Below, piece after piece: positions 14,201 to 20,878 of a stretch of DNA of 20,878 nucleotides. Source of the DNA: DASYDU01 sp036499445 (lineage in GTDB: Bacteria > Planctomycetota > Planctomycetia > Pirellulales > Lacipirellulaceae); the NCBI GenBank assembly GCA_036499445.1, contig DASYDU010000302.1:1-20878 (forward strand), given 5' to 3'. Numbering within the stretch: the stretch's first letter is position 1; each line of letters starts with the position of its first letter. The position numbers were made by a program, and so were the translations under genes. Below the pieces are notes generated by a model. That model saw nothing but the letters and a program-made list of their open reading frames with translations. It had not been told where the DNA came from and ran no database searches.

Positions 14201-14638
14201 TTATTCGACGTGCTTTGTGTCGAGCGACAGTTTTTTCAGTCCTAACGACTCGAGCAGGTCGACTACCTTCATCACACGGCCGTAGGAAATGCCTTTGTCG
14301 GCCGAGAGCGAAACCTGTTGCTCGCCGCCCGGCGGGTTTTCGTGAAACAGCTTTCGCACGGCGGCTTCGTCGGTCTGTCGATCGTTGAGATAGAGGACAG
14401 GCTCGCCGCTGTCACTCTGCTTTAGCGCGAAGATGAGGGGCAATTGTTCTGAGGTGGCCGCGATCGAGGTTGACTCCGGCAAGTCGACCTTGACGGGCGC
14501 GCTGCCGACAATCGCCGGTACCGTAATCATGAACACGATCAAGAGCACCAAGATCACGTCGACCATCGGCGTAACGTTGATGTCGCTCATCAAGCCGTCA
14601 TCATCGTCCGCAAAGCCGGAGCTAACTCTGCCTGCCAT
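14201..14638 (-). CDS. exbD: ExbD/TolR-type biopolymer transport protein
   Basis: The 145-residue protein has the hallmark MSDINVTPMVDVILVLLIVF at 17-36, with the membrane Asp27 that corresponds to the essential Asp25 of E. coli ExbD. One span (about 25-46) is followed by a periplasmic domain ending in SYGRVMKVVDLLESLGLKKL, the conserved dimerising end. With ExbB it forms an inner-membrane proton channel that powers a periplasm-spanning partner. It lies 13 nt after exbB and its length is normal for the family. The acidic run DDDD before the span is typical of planctomycete and other non-proteobacterial versions, from memory. The partner is not TonB in this window; the next gene, for the toroid protein, is the natural candidate. 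Confidence 0.95.
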   Translation of the reverse strand: MAGRVSSGFADDDDGLMSDINVTPMVDVILVLLIVFMITVPAIVGSAPVKVDLPESTSIAATSEQLPLIFALKQSDSGEPVLYLNDRQTDEAAVRKLFHENPPGGEQQVSLSADKGISYGRVMKVVDLLESLGLKKLSLDTKHVE

Positions 14639-14651
14639 GGGTCAGCCTCTC

Positions 14652-15359
14652 TTAGCCAACTCTCGGAGGTACGGCCGCCGTGGCCACCGGAGACGGGGCC
14701 GCGGCAGCGGGCGCACTATCGACCGACCGACCGTCGAGCCGCACCGTCGAGAGCACCAGGTGCGCGAGCGAATCGACCTGGGCAATTCGCGTGCGGACAT
14801 GCCGCTGAAAAATGTTGAACGCCACGACGGCGGGAATGGCCACAAACAGTCCGACTGCTGTGGCCACCAGCGCTTCGAAGACGCCGGCCATCACGGCGTT
14901 GGGGTTGTTGTGGGCCGCGTCGGCCGTGAGGTCGTGGGCTGCTTTGATGATGCCGAGCACGGTGCCCAACAGGCCGATGAACGGAGCGTTGCTGCCGATC
15001 GTGGCGAGAATCGAGAGATGGGCGTCGAGCGAAGGTCGCATCCGGGCCTTCGCGCTGAGCATCGCCTCGCCACAGGAATGGGCGCCGTTTCGCATCGCCA
15101 CAAGCCCGGCCGCCACCACGCCGGTTTCAATAATATAGGTATGCGTGTCTTTGACCAATTGCCAGGCGGCTTGCAGATTGCGGGCGCGAAGCAGCTCTTG
15201 GAGCTGGTTGGCCAGTTCGTCGCCGTCGATTCGCGTGCGGTAATAAAACAGACACCGTTCGACAATGAACGCGATGCTCGTGACGCTCAGCACCAGGAGC
15301 AGCCAGAGCACCCATTCCGCGCCGATGTAAGTCAGCTTGAGGAGTAGAGAAGTCAGCAT
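14652..15359 (-). CDS. exbB: ExbB/TolQ/MotA-family proton channel protein
   Basis: The 235-residue protein has three membrane spans: about 13-35, 120-140 and 160-182. Conserved stretches are SNAPFIGLLGTVLGIIKA (123-140) and MAGVFEALVATAVGLFVAIP (157-176). Glu162 matches the conserved Glu in the ExbB third span. A cytoplasmic helical loop lies between spans 1 and 2. The C-terminus is a Pro/Ala-rich tail (SAPAAAAPSPVATAAVPP) absent from the E. coli protein. The ATG at 15359 has no strong Shine-Dalgarno. It is the first gene of the block and is followed by exbD after 13 nt, so it should set expression of the whole exbB-exbD-toroid unit. Confidence 0.95.
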   Translation of the reverse strand: MLTSLLLKLTYIGAEWVLWLLLVLSVTSIAFIVERCLFYYRTRIDGDELANQLQELLRARNLQAAWQLVKDTHTYIIETGVVAAGLVAMRNGAHSCGEAMLSAKARMRPSLDAHLSILATIGSNAPFIGLLGTVLGIIKAAHDLTADAAHNNPNAVMAGVFEALVATAVGLFVAIPAVVAFNIFQRHVRTRIAQVDSLAHLVLSTVRLDGRSVDSAPAAAAPSPVATAAVPPRVG

Positions 15360-16042
15360 CGATTATTGCTCGGTAGGAGAAGTGGCCTCAGCCGGCGTCG
15401 GCTGTGGAAGTTTGGCTGTGCAAAAGTGATCTTTCCGAATTGTTCGCGCCGGCTGCTGGCCCGACCAGCGCCGTTGCAAGACCCTAATCATGGAACCGCG
15501 AACAACTGTCGCGGTATCGAACGCCGCAATTTTCCGTCTGCGACCGGCCGAAGAGCAGGCCTCAATTCTGCTGTTCCAACGTGTGAGCCTGCGGCGTTTG
15601 GCCAGTCTCAATATCCAGCTTTGAGTTTAGTCCGATTCGACGTAAATCACAATGGTCCTTCGCATTGGGCCGGCGAAACAGGTTGTAGCGGTTGGAGCGC
15701 CGCGGAGTCTGATGCACTTGCCATGTTTCGGACTGCCGGGTGTTATTCGACGATGCACGCGCCATACAGTCTCGTCGCTGCTCCGTCGGCCGCCGGTTGA
15801 GCACGCGAACGAACCGCTTATCTTGCGCGACACCGCACGTCACGAGCCGAGGCACAAAGCCCACCGAGATTGACTTTTGCGTTGACGGCGCCGAACAGGC
15901 AATGCGACGACTTTGGCCAATCGCGGGCGGGATTGGCCGCATGGACGCCTTTTGCTACAAGCTGACCCCGCCGAACTCTCCATGTTGAGCGTGGGCCAAT
16001 TCCATTCGTCGCGGCATTTCTGTGAATCGACGAGGACCATTC
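15360..16042. other. Divergent intergenic region between exbB and the plus-strand secreted-protein gene
   Basis: These 683 nt separate two divergent genes and should hold both promoters. Short open frames occur on both strands, including one that ends 3 nt before exbB, but none has a recognisable domain or good ribosome binding site. A perfect 8-bp inverted repeat lies at 15915-15938, and a third copy of its GGCCAAT half-site lies at 15994-16000. No tRNA, transposon end or clear -35/-10 pair was seen. Confidence 0.55.
15915..15938. promoter_or_regulatory. Inverted repeat GGCCAATC-N8-GATTGGCC, possible operator
   Basis: A perfect 8-bp inverted repeat has an 8-nt GC-rich spacer (GCGGGCGG), about 105 nt upstream of the plus-strand gene start. 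The half-site GGCCAAT recurs at 15994-16000, 43 nt before that start. The arrangement would suit a dimeric regulator with an extra site, or an RNA hairpin if transcribed. The symmetry is seen; a regulatory role is inferred. Confidence 0.35.
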
Positions 16043-16966
16043 GTGGAAAGATTCCCGCAGATTGTTCTGCTGGCGATGCTGGCGTTTGCCGTGTTCGCGG
16101 CGCCACAGCTACGTGCCCAGGTGCGATTGCCTGAGGTCGAGGCCAATGCTGCGCCGCCATCGGCCATGCCCGCTTCCGCACCGCTCGATGCCGACCCACA
16201 GTTTGAATGTGGCCGGCCACACAAAGTGATCGATACTTTGGGCTGGGCGATCGGCATCCCGCGGAAGATCATCCTCTGGGATCGACGGGCCGTGAATCAT
16301 GATGTTTCTCCGAAGACCGAGGACAGCTTGGCCGAGTATTTGAACGCGAACAACATGACCTCGACGAAAATCCGAATCAACGAGTATGACCCTGGCGGTG
16401 AGTGGAGGCGGCTCGGCGCGAACAAGAACGTCGGCGCCGGCTGGCGTTATACGTTCGGCGCCTTTGGCACGCTGGGTTACACTCTATTTCCCGGCCGCCT
16501 GTTTGGCGCCGACGGTTACAACCCTTACACCGACAGCCTCTATATCTATTCAGACATTCCGTCCGTCGCCCAAGAGCAGGCGGCTTATGCCAAACTGGTC
16601 AAACAGCATTCGCATCCGGGGACCTATGTCGCGGTGACATCATTGCCGTTCGTGCGGCTGTGGCCGGAGAAGCAGTCGAAGGATGACGTACTCGACTACA
16701 CAATCGCGCACGGCACACTCGACGAAAAGAGGGCGGCGATTCATGCGATGTATCCGGAATACGGCGCCGAAGTTGCCGACGAGCTAACGCAATTCGTTCC
16801 CGGCGGCTTTCTAATAACGGCCGCCGGCGCAGGATTGGGCCATGTGGCAGCGCATTTTGATGCGAGAGAGGCGGCCGAACGAACACCCGAGTCGCCGAGT
16901 GCCGAGCGACCTGTCGACGAAACAGCGAAGTCCGACGCGGTCGTCCCCGCGTCGTTCAGTCGATAG
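16043..16966 (+). CDS. Secreted protein of unknown function (307 aa), possible inactive protease-like relative
   Basis: This is the only plus-strand gene. GTG at 16043 is preferred over GTG at 16022, because GAGG lies 8 nt upstream and the signal peptide (residues 1-26, VERFPQIVLLAMLAFAVFAA to LRAQ) then begins in the normal place. The mature protein has PHKVIDTLGWAIGIPRKIIL, IRINEYDPGGEWRRLGANKN, VGAGWRYTFGAFGTLGYTLF, YNPYTDSLYIYSDIPSVAQE and MYPEYGAEVADEL, then a polar tail. From memory, related planctomycete proteins have HEGGHAKD after the SDIP-like stretch; here the aligned residues read EQAAYAKL. If that is right, this copy has lost a zinc site. It converges with cheB across 44 nt. It should be exported; its role is unknown. 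Confidence 0.82.
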   Translation: MERFPQIVLLAMLAFAVFAAPQLRAQVRLPEVEANAAPPSAMPASAPLDADPQFECGRPHKVIDTLGWAIGIPRKIILWDRRAVNHDVSPKTEDSLAEYLNANNMTSTKIRINEYDPGGEWRRLGANKNVGAGWRYTFGAFGTLGYTLFPGRLFGADGYNPYTDSLYIYSDIPSVAQEQAAYAKLVKQHSHPGTYVAVTSLPFVRLWPEKQSKDDVLDYTIAHGTLDEKRAAIHAMYPEYGAEVADELTQFVPGGFLITAAGAGLGHVAAHFDAREAAERTPESPSAERPVDETAKSDAVVPASFSR

Positions 16967-17010
16967 AGTTGGCCGGGTATCCCATCCAGCTAGTCGGATG
17001 TCTTCCGGCG

Positions 17011-18117
17011 CTACGCCGTCAAGCAGTGCAATTTCGCCAGCGAAGAGACAAGCACCGCCGGGGCGTCGTCGAGCGAGAATTGCTCGTGGACGTGGCCGGA
17101 CGTGAACGCAATCTTGTTCATGCCATAGACATCCGAGCTGGCCTGGTCCTGGCCGAGGACGTAGCCGCCGCGTTCCTTGATGTAGCGGCAGCCGTCGACG
17201 CCGTCGCGACCCATGCCGGTCATGATTGCGCCTAGACAGCGCTCGCCGAAGATGCGGGCGGCGCACTCCATCATCACGTCGACCGACGGTTTGTGGCCGG
17301 TGACCGGCTCGCCGTCGCGGACATCGAGTTTAATGATTCGGCCGCGCTGCTCAAGATACAGGTGCATCCCGCCGGGGGCGATGAAGACGTGGTTCGGCAG
17401 CAGGATGTCGCCGCTTTGTGCTTCTTTGATCGTGAGGTCGGAAATCGAGTTGAGTCGGTTCGCAAACGGACCTGTGAACTGGCCCGGCATGTGCTGGACA
17501 ACGACGATTGGCGGCATGGGCGGCGCGAGGGCCTCGAAAATGCGAGTGAGCGCGGGCGGCCCGCCGGTCGAGATGCCGATGGCAATGCACAAACCAGTGA
17601 CGTCTTCCTTCGCTGAGAATTTCGGGCTCGCGGTCGTCCCCGGCAGCTTGCCGGTGTTGCTGGTGGGCCGCGCCGGCCGCCGCCGCTTGCGAATCTGCAT
17701 AACTCGCGCCACATCGGCTCCCATCGACGCGCGAATCTTGCGAACGAGCTCGTCACGAAGCACTGTTTGCGCTTGGGCCGCGTTGTCGGGCTTGGCTACG
17801 TAATCCATCGCGCCGCGGTCGAGGCAATTGAGCGTCACTTCGGCCGACCGCTGCGTCAAGCTGCTGACCATGATCACCGGCACGGGGCGGATGGCGAGCA
17901 TCTGCTGGAGCGCGGTGAGGCCATCCATGCCCGGCATCTGAATGTCCAGCGTGACGACGTCCGGGTTGAGCTCGCGGAACTTTACCAGGGCATCTTCGCC
18001 GTTGATGGCGGTGCCGACGACTGCCAGATCGTCGGTTTCATTGATCGAGTCCGAGATCATGCGGCGCATCAACGCCGAATCGTCGACAACCAACACGTTC
18101 TTTTTTGTCATGGGCAT
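17011..18117 (-). CDS. cheB: Chemotaxis methylesterase/glutamine deamidase CheB
   Basis: The 368-residue response regulator removes methyl groups from chemoreceptors. The receiver domain (4-125) has VLVVDDSALMRRM, phospho-acceptor Asp58 in VTLDIQMPGMDG and Lys109 in VAKP. A basic linker (142-170) leads to the esterase domain, with catalytic Ser183 (GISTGGP), His209 (VVQHMPGQFTGPFA) and Asp305 (MTGMGRDGVDG). All three catalytic residues are present. MPMTKKN at 18117 or the ATG two codons later (18111) is the likely start; the upstream in-frame extension to 18231 is out of family. The gene is last in the chemotaxis cluster, 95 nt after a cheY. No cheR partner is in the window. Confidence 0.96.
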   Translation of the reverse strand: MPMTKKNVLVVDDSALMRRMISDSINETDDLAVVGTAINGEDALVKFRELNPDVVTLDIQMPGMDGLTALQQMLAIRPVPVIMVSSLTQRSAEVTLNCLDRGAMDYVAKPDNAAQAQTVLRDELVRKIRASMGADVARVMQIRKRRRPARPTSNTGKLPGTTASPKFSAKEDVTGLCIAIGISTGGPPALTRIFEALAPPMPPIVVVQHMPGQFTGPFANRLNSISDLTIKEAQSGDILLPNHVFIAPGGMHLYLEQRGRIIKLDVRDGEPVTGHKPSVDVMMECAARIFGERCLGAIMTGMGRDGVDGCRYIKERGGYVLGQDQASSDVYGMNKIAFTSGHVHEQFSLDDAPAVLVSSLAKLHCLTA

Positions 18118-18212
18118 CGTTCGCTCACGCTCAAATGCTTGCCGTCGCGCTTCAGCCTGCTCAACTAAGAAACAAATGCGGCGATGGACCATCCGCTTCG
18201 CGGCTGCTGTAC

Positions 18213-18584
18213 TCAGGCAACGGTTTGGCAATTATATTTCGCCAATTTTTCGCGGAGCACCTTCGAATCGAACGGCTTGACGACGAAATCGCTCACGCCC
18301 GACTGGATGGCCTGCATCACACGGGCCTTGTCCGACTCTGTAGTAATCATGATGATCGGCACATTGCCGTCCAGCTTGCGGATGGCTTGGATCACTTCCA
18401 AACCAGTCTTGCCGGGCATGTTCCAATCGGTCAGCACGAGATCAAATACGCCGGGCTGGAACAATTCAACTGCCTTCGCGCCGTCTTCGGCTTGAACAAC
18501 GTCGCTCACGCCAAGCGAATTGAGCGACCGCACAATGATCGCACGCATGGTACCCGAATCGTCAGCTACCAGGACTTTGGTCAT
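18213..18584 (-). CDS. cheY: CheY-type single-domain response regulator
   Basis: The 123-residue protein has only a receiver domain: acid pocket Asp8-Asp9, phospho-acceptor Asp53 (LTDWNMPGKTG), Thr81 (MITT) and Lys103 (VVKPF). It should carry the phosphoryl group from CheA to its target. The Trp-Asn-Met-Pro after the acceptor Asp is the same as in enteric CheY, so of the two receivers here this is the better candidate for the motor-binding CheY. GGAGG lies 9 nt upstream of the ATG at 18584, which rules out the TTG at 18599. It lies between another receiver gene (87 nt upstream) and cheB (95 nt downstream). Confidence 0.94.
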   Translation of the reverse strand: MTKVLVADDSGTMRAIIVRSLNSLGVSDVVQAEDGAKAVELFQPGVFDLVLTDWNMPGKTGLEVIQAIRKLDGNVPIIMITTESDKARVMQAIQSGVSDFVVKPFDSKVLREKLAKYNCQTVA

Positions 18585-18671
18585 TTTAGTTGCCTCCAAG
18601 GGATCGTTGGGAATCGATGGCTACAGGTCTGTTCGGCTGTCCGACTTCCGAGCGTTTGGGGAAAGGTTCGG

Positions 18672-19082
18672 TTATGGTAAATGGCTACAAATTGATTCCG
18701 GGTTAACGGCCGCGTGTTTGGCGTTCCAATGCGTCTCGAGCGCGGAGATCAATTGTGGCTTGTCGAATGGCTTCACGAGGAAGTCGGTCGCACCATGTCG
18801 GAATGCGTTTTGCAGAACGCTCTTTTGGTCGAGCGCGCTGACGACTAGCACGATCGCGTCCGGATCGAACTCCAAGATGCCGCGCAGAGCGTACATCCCG
18901 TCGAATTCGGGCATGACCAAATCGAGGGTGACAACATCAGGGCGCAGCCACATGTAGTGTTCAATGGCTTCGGCGCCGTTCTTAGCTTCGCCGACAACGT
19001 CCCACCCCGCTTCGCGAGCGGCGTCGGCGATGATCGTACGCATGATCACGGCGTCGTCAGTAATCAGCAATCGTTTGGACAT
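18672..19082 (-). CDS. cheY: Second CheY-type single-domain response regulator
   Basis: The 136-residue receiver has Asp9-Asp10 in LITDDAVIMR, phospho-acceptor Asp54 in VTLDLVMPEFDG, Ser82 in VSALDQ and Lys104 in LVKPFD. VVTLDLVMPEFDGMYAL resembles the receiver of CheB and of CheY proteins from systems with CheC and CheD (Bacillus/Thermotoga type) more than enteric CheY. A tail of about 18 residues (NAKHAAVNPESICSHLP) follows the domain. AGGA lies upstream of the ATG at 19082. It follows cheD by 38 nt. It may be the CheC substrate, a phosphate sink, or control a different output; the sequence does not decide. Confidence 0.92.
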   Translation of the reverse strand: MSKRLLITDDAVIMRTIIADAAREAGWDVVGEAKNGAEAIEHYMWLRPDVVTLDLVMPEFDGMYALRGILEFDPDAIVLVVSALDQKSVLQNAFRHGATDFLVKPFDKPQLISALETHWNAKHAAVNPESICSHLP

Positions 19083-19120
19083 GGCAAGTTCCTAAAATGG
19101 ACGTGCGTGGGATTCGTACA

Positions 19121-19612
19121 TTACAAAATGAAAGGTGTTTCGCCGGCGACCTCGACGGTGATTTCGCCGCGGTCGCTATAGAAAGTCAGCTTCCGCCCTT
19201 TGGCTCCGCCTACGCTCTTGGCTTGAAGCGGGATACCAAAGTCAGTGAGGATCGCGGTCACCGCACGGACGTTGGCGTCGCCGATTTGCAGCGGACCAGC
19301 AGCGCCGAACATCTGCGCGCCGCCGGCAACTTTCGCGATTAGCGAAACCCGTTCGGCGCCTTCCCTCCGCAGCAGGTCGATCATGTGCGGAATGGCGGTG
19401 TCGGCAAATTTTCCGGGCGAGCCGCTACGGCCGGCAGCTTCGGGGAGCACAATATGAGCGACCGCTGCCAGTTTGAGACGACGATGATAGATCATCAGCC
19501 CGGCGCACGAGCCGACGACCGATCGCGCCGTCTCCGTCTGGCGCAAGAGGACTGTCTCGCCCATGCGAACAAGGGCGGCCGATTTCGCTTCGATGAATGT
19601 GGTCGCGTTCAT
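19121..19612 (-). CDS. cheD: Chemoreceptor glutamine deamidase CheD, catalytic Thr replaced
   Basis: The 163-residue protein matches CheD along its length: VVGSCAGLMIY with nucleophile Cys36, AHIVLPEA with His53, GKFADTAIPHMIDLL, AKVAGGAQMF and IGDANVRAV. The Cys-His spacing of 17 equals that of T. maritima CheD (Cys27, His44). The third catalytic residue, Thr21 in T. maritima, lies six residues before the Cys; here that position is Arg30, followed by Ser31. CheD deamidates receptor glutamines and binds CheC, whose gene is 44 nt upstream. The Arg may lower activity, or Ser31 may take over. AGGA lies about 10 nt before the ATG at 19612. Confidence 0.95.
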   Translation of the reverse strand: MNATTFIEAKSAALVRMGETVLLRQTETARSVVGSCAGLMIYHRRLKLAAVAHIVLPEAAGRSGSPGKFADTAIPHMIDLLRREGAERVSLIAKVAGGAQMFGAAGPLQIGDANVRAVTAILTDFGIPLQAKSVGGAKGRKLTFYSDRGEITVEVAGETPFIL

Positions 19613-19656
19613 ATTTCGCGATCCTGCGCCGAATCAATAGTGTGACGTGGATTAAG

Positions 19657-20271
19657 CTAGCCAATGAGTTCGACAGTGGCCTCTAGCTTTATTCGGAGCC
19701 GATCCGAGGGTACGAAGATCACATTCCAGTTCAAGTCTTGGTCGCCGCGATGAAAAGTCGTGTTGCAGATCAGCACGTTGTCCATCGAAATCGCTTGTGC
19801 CATCAAGGCTTGTTCAATCACGCTTGCGGCAAAATCGCGGACGAAATATGGCGCGGATGGGACAAGCTCAACGTCGATGAGCTTGGTCAAAGCGTTCATG
19901 TAGGCGCATCCGAGTATGTTGCCTGTTTCGTTGAGCGCCGATATCTCGATTTCTGTCCACTTCGGCTCGATAGACGCTGGTCGCCGGGCAACGGTTGCCG
20001 CCAATTGCCGGCCATTGAGCTCATCAAACATGAGAAGCAAGGTGCCGCCTTCATTGCCATGGAGAGTGAGCACGACGGCGATCACCATTTCATCGCCGAC
20101 GTCGAGGCGGGAGAGCGCGTCTTCCAAGGGAACTTCGGTGACGTCGTCGAGCGTCAGGGTAATGACGCTGTCGACCCAGCGACACATGGCGGCGGAGGCG
20201 TGATTGGTCGCGGTACTCAGCACTTGGTGGAGAATCCGCAGCGTCGAATCGGCAGTGAGGTTGTGGGACAT
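19657..20271 (-). CDS. cheC: CheC-family CheY-P phosphatase with one intact active site
   Basis: The 204-residue protein has the CheC/CheX/FliY fold. The family motif is (D/S)x3Ex2Nx22P. The C-terminal copy is complete: Ser111, Glu115, Asn118 and Pro141 (SALNETGNILG, then PSAP). The N-terminal copy, aligned through NHASAAM, has Arg12, Gln16, Ser19 and Asp42 in these positions and should be inactive. Bacillus CheC has two motifs. CheC dephosphorylates CheY-P and is stimulated by binding CheD, encoded next. The gene lies 12 nt after cheA. The start is ATG at 20271. A CheX-type assignment is less likely, because of the length and the cheD neighbour. Confidence 0.86.
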   Translation of the reverse strand: MSHNLTADSTLRILHQVLSTATNHASAAMCRWVDSVITLTLDDVTEVPLEDALSRLDVGDEMVIAVVLTLHGNEGGTLLLMFDELNGRQLAATVARRPASIEPKWTEIEISALNETGNILGCAYMNALTKLIDVELVPSAPYFVRDFAASVIEQALMAQAISMDNVLICNTTFHRGDQDLNWNVIFVPSDRLRIKLEATVELIG

Positions 20272-20283
20272 GCGGTCGTTCTC

Positions 20284-20878
20284 CTAAGCGGCCCCTACAG
20301 GTTCGGAAACCAAAGATGACTGTTCGACGAGCGCGACGACATCCAGAATTAAAGAGACGCGTCCGTCGCCGAGGATGCTGGCGCCCGCCACACCCGCCAC
20401 ATTGTGGTAGTTCTCAGCAAGCGACTTAATGACGACGTCTTCCTGGCCAATGAGCTTGTCGACGACCAAACCGATTTCTTGACCGTCGCACTCGACGATG
20501 ACGAGTGTTCGATCATCCGACGACTTCTTCGAAGTGCCTGCGCAGGGTGGTTGGCGCCACTCAAAAAGTTGCGTCAGTTGCACGACCGAGACGATGCGGC
20601 CGCGAACGACCGCCGTCTCCAAGCCATGTACGCGCGCGATGTCGTTGTTGGCGACGCGGACAATTTCCGAGACGGTTTCCACTGGAACGGCGAACACGTC
20701 GCCATCGATTTCGGCCAAAAGACTTGGCAGGATGGCGAGCGTGAGTGGCAATTTGATCGTGATCGTCGTGCCCTCGCCGGGTCGGCTGTCGAGCTCGATC
20801 GTGCCGTTAATGTCCTGAATCTTTGAGCGGACAATATCCATGCCCATGCCGCGGCCCGACACTTCGGTAATTTTGTCG
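20284..20878 (-). CDS. cheA: Chemotaxis histidine kinase CheA, C-terminal part (5' end outside window)
   Basis: The frame is open to the right edge, giving 197 visible residues; the inner ATG at 20862 is not the start. The visible part begins DKITEVSGRGMGMDIVRSKI, the G-box end of the CheA ATP-binding domain, and continues with SRPGEGTTITIKLPLTLAI, its last strand. From LPSLLAEIDGDVFAVPVETV to the end is the CheW-like P5 regulatory domain, which docks CheW and receptors. It contains RGRIVSVVQL, ECDGQEIGLVVDKLIGQEDVV and GASILGDGRVSLILDV. P5 is intact, ending with a short tail. cheC follows after 12 nt. The phosphorylated His domain, P2 and dimerisation domains lie outside the window. Confidence 0.95.
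   Translation of the reverse strand, partial: DKITEVSGRGMGMDIVRSKIQDINGTIELDSRPGEGTTITIKLPLTLAILPSLLAEIDGDVFAVPVETVSEIVRVANNDIARVHGLETAVVRGRIVSVVQLTQLFEWRQPPCAGTSKKSSDDRTLVIVECDGQEIGLVVDKLIGQEDVVIKSLAENYHNVAGVAGASILGDGRVSLILDVVALVEQSSLVSEPVGAA

Noticed and set aside
15363..15611. 82-codon minus-strand frame ending 3 nt before exbB
   Set aside because: It needs a TTG start, or an inner ATG at 15491 with no ribosome binding site. It has no domain and is Arg-rich like chance frames. The tight spacing to exbB kept it under consideration, but the evidence is too weak.
15562..16220. Minus-strand frames in the exbB-divergent intergenic region
   Set aside because: They have no domain, hydrophobic segment or Shine-Dalgarno, and the rightmost overlaps the signal peptide of the plus-strand gene.
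16967..17010. Possible bidirectional terminator between the convergent genes
   Set aside because: Only a 5-bp stem (CATCC/GGATG) with an 8-nt loop and no T-tract was found, which is too weak to call.
18118..18231. N-terminal extension of cheB to a start at 18231
   Set aside because: The extra residues do not belong to the receiver fold, and the family begins at the MTKKNVLVVDDS stretch.

Overview
The window looks like chromosome of a planctomycete, probably of the Pirellulales type. GC content is moderate to high. A dockerin-type repeat sits next to a VPEPST sorting signal. ExbB and ExbD are encoded directly before a membrane-anchored alpha/alpha-toroid protein, and several large secreted proteins have no clear function. 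This placement is inferred from gene style, as there is no rRNA. No tRNA, rRNA, CRISPR array, insertion sequence or prophage gene was seen. Except for one secreted-protein gene at 16043-16966, every gene is on the minus strand, so blocks below are described in the direction of transcription, right to left.

Block 1 (20878 to 17011) is a chemotaxis operon: the C-terminal end of cheA, cheC, cheD, two single-domain cheY-type receivers and cheB. It supplies the kinase, the adaptation enzymes and a CheY-P phosphatase. CheC keeps only one of the two usual active-site motifs, and CheD has Arg where the catalytic Thr is expected. cheR, cheW and receptor genes are not in view.

Block 2 (16966 to 15360) holds a convergent plus-strand gene for a secreted protein of unknown function and a 683-nt divergent intergenic region that carries a perfect inverted repeat.

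Block 3 (15359 to 11503) is exbB, exbD, a TonB-like-topology protein with a large periplasmic alpha/alpha-toroid domain, and two small proteins that each have one membrane span and a coiled coil. It ends with a frameshifted remnant of a dockerin/PEP-CTERM gene. No TonB is encoded here; the toroid protein occupies its place.

Block 4 (11140 to 2492) is a carbohydrate operon: a GT4 glycosyltransferase fused to an alpha/alpha-toroid domain, a GH130-family mannoside phosphorylase or hydrolase, a possible 63-residue protein coupled by a TGATG overlap, a fused ThrE-type exporter, a phosphofructokinase and the glycogen debranching enzyme GlgX. It would fit synthesis and turnover of a storage or stress glycan feeding glycolysis. 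The GT4-toroid/GH130 pair is the best candidate here for a poorly described system. Two adjacent perfect hairpins follow glgX.

Block 5 (2111 to 1) has two genes for secreted proteins, probably cotranscribed: a 578-residue two-domain protein and the start of a parallel beta-helix protein that runs off the left edge.
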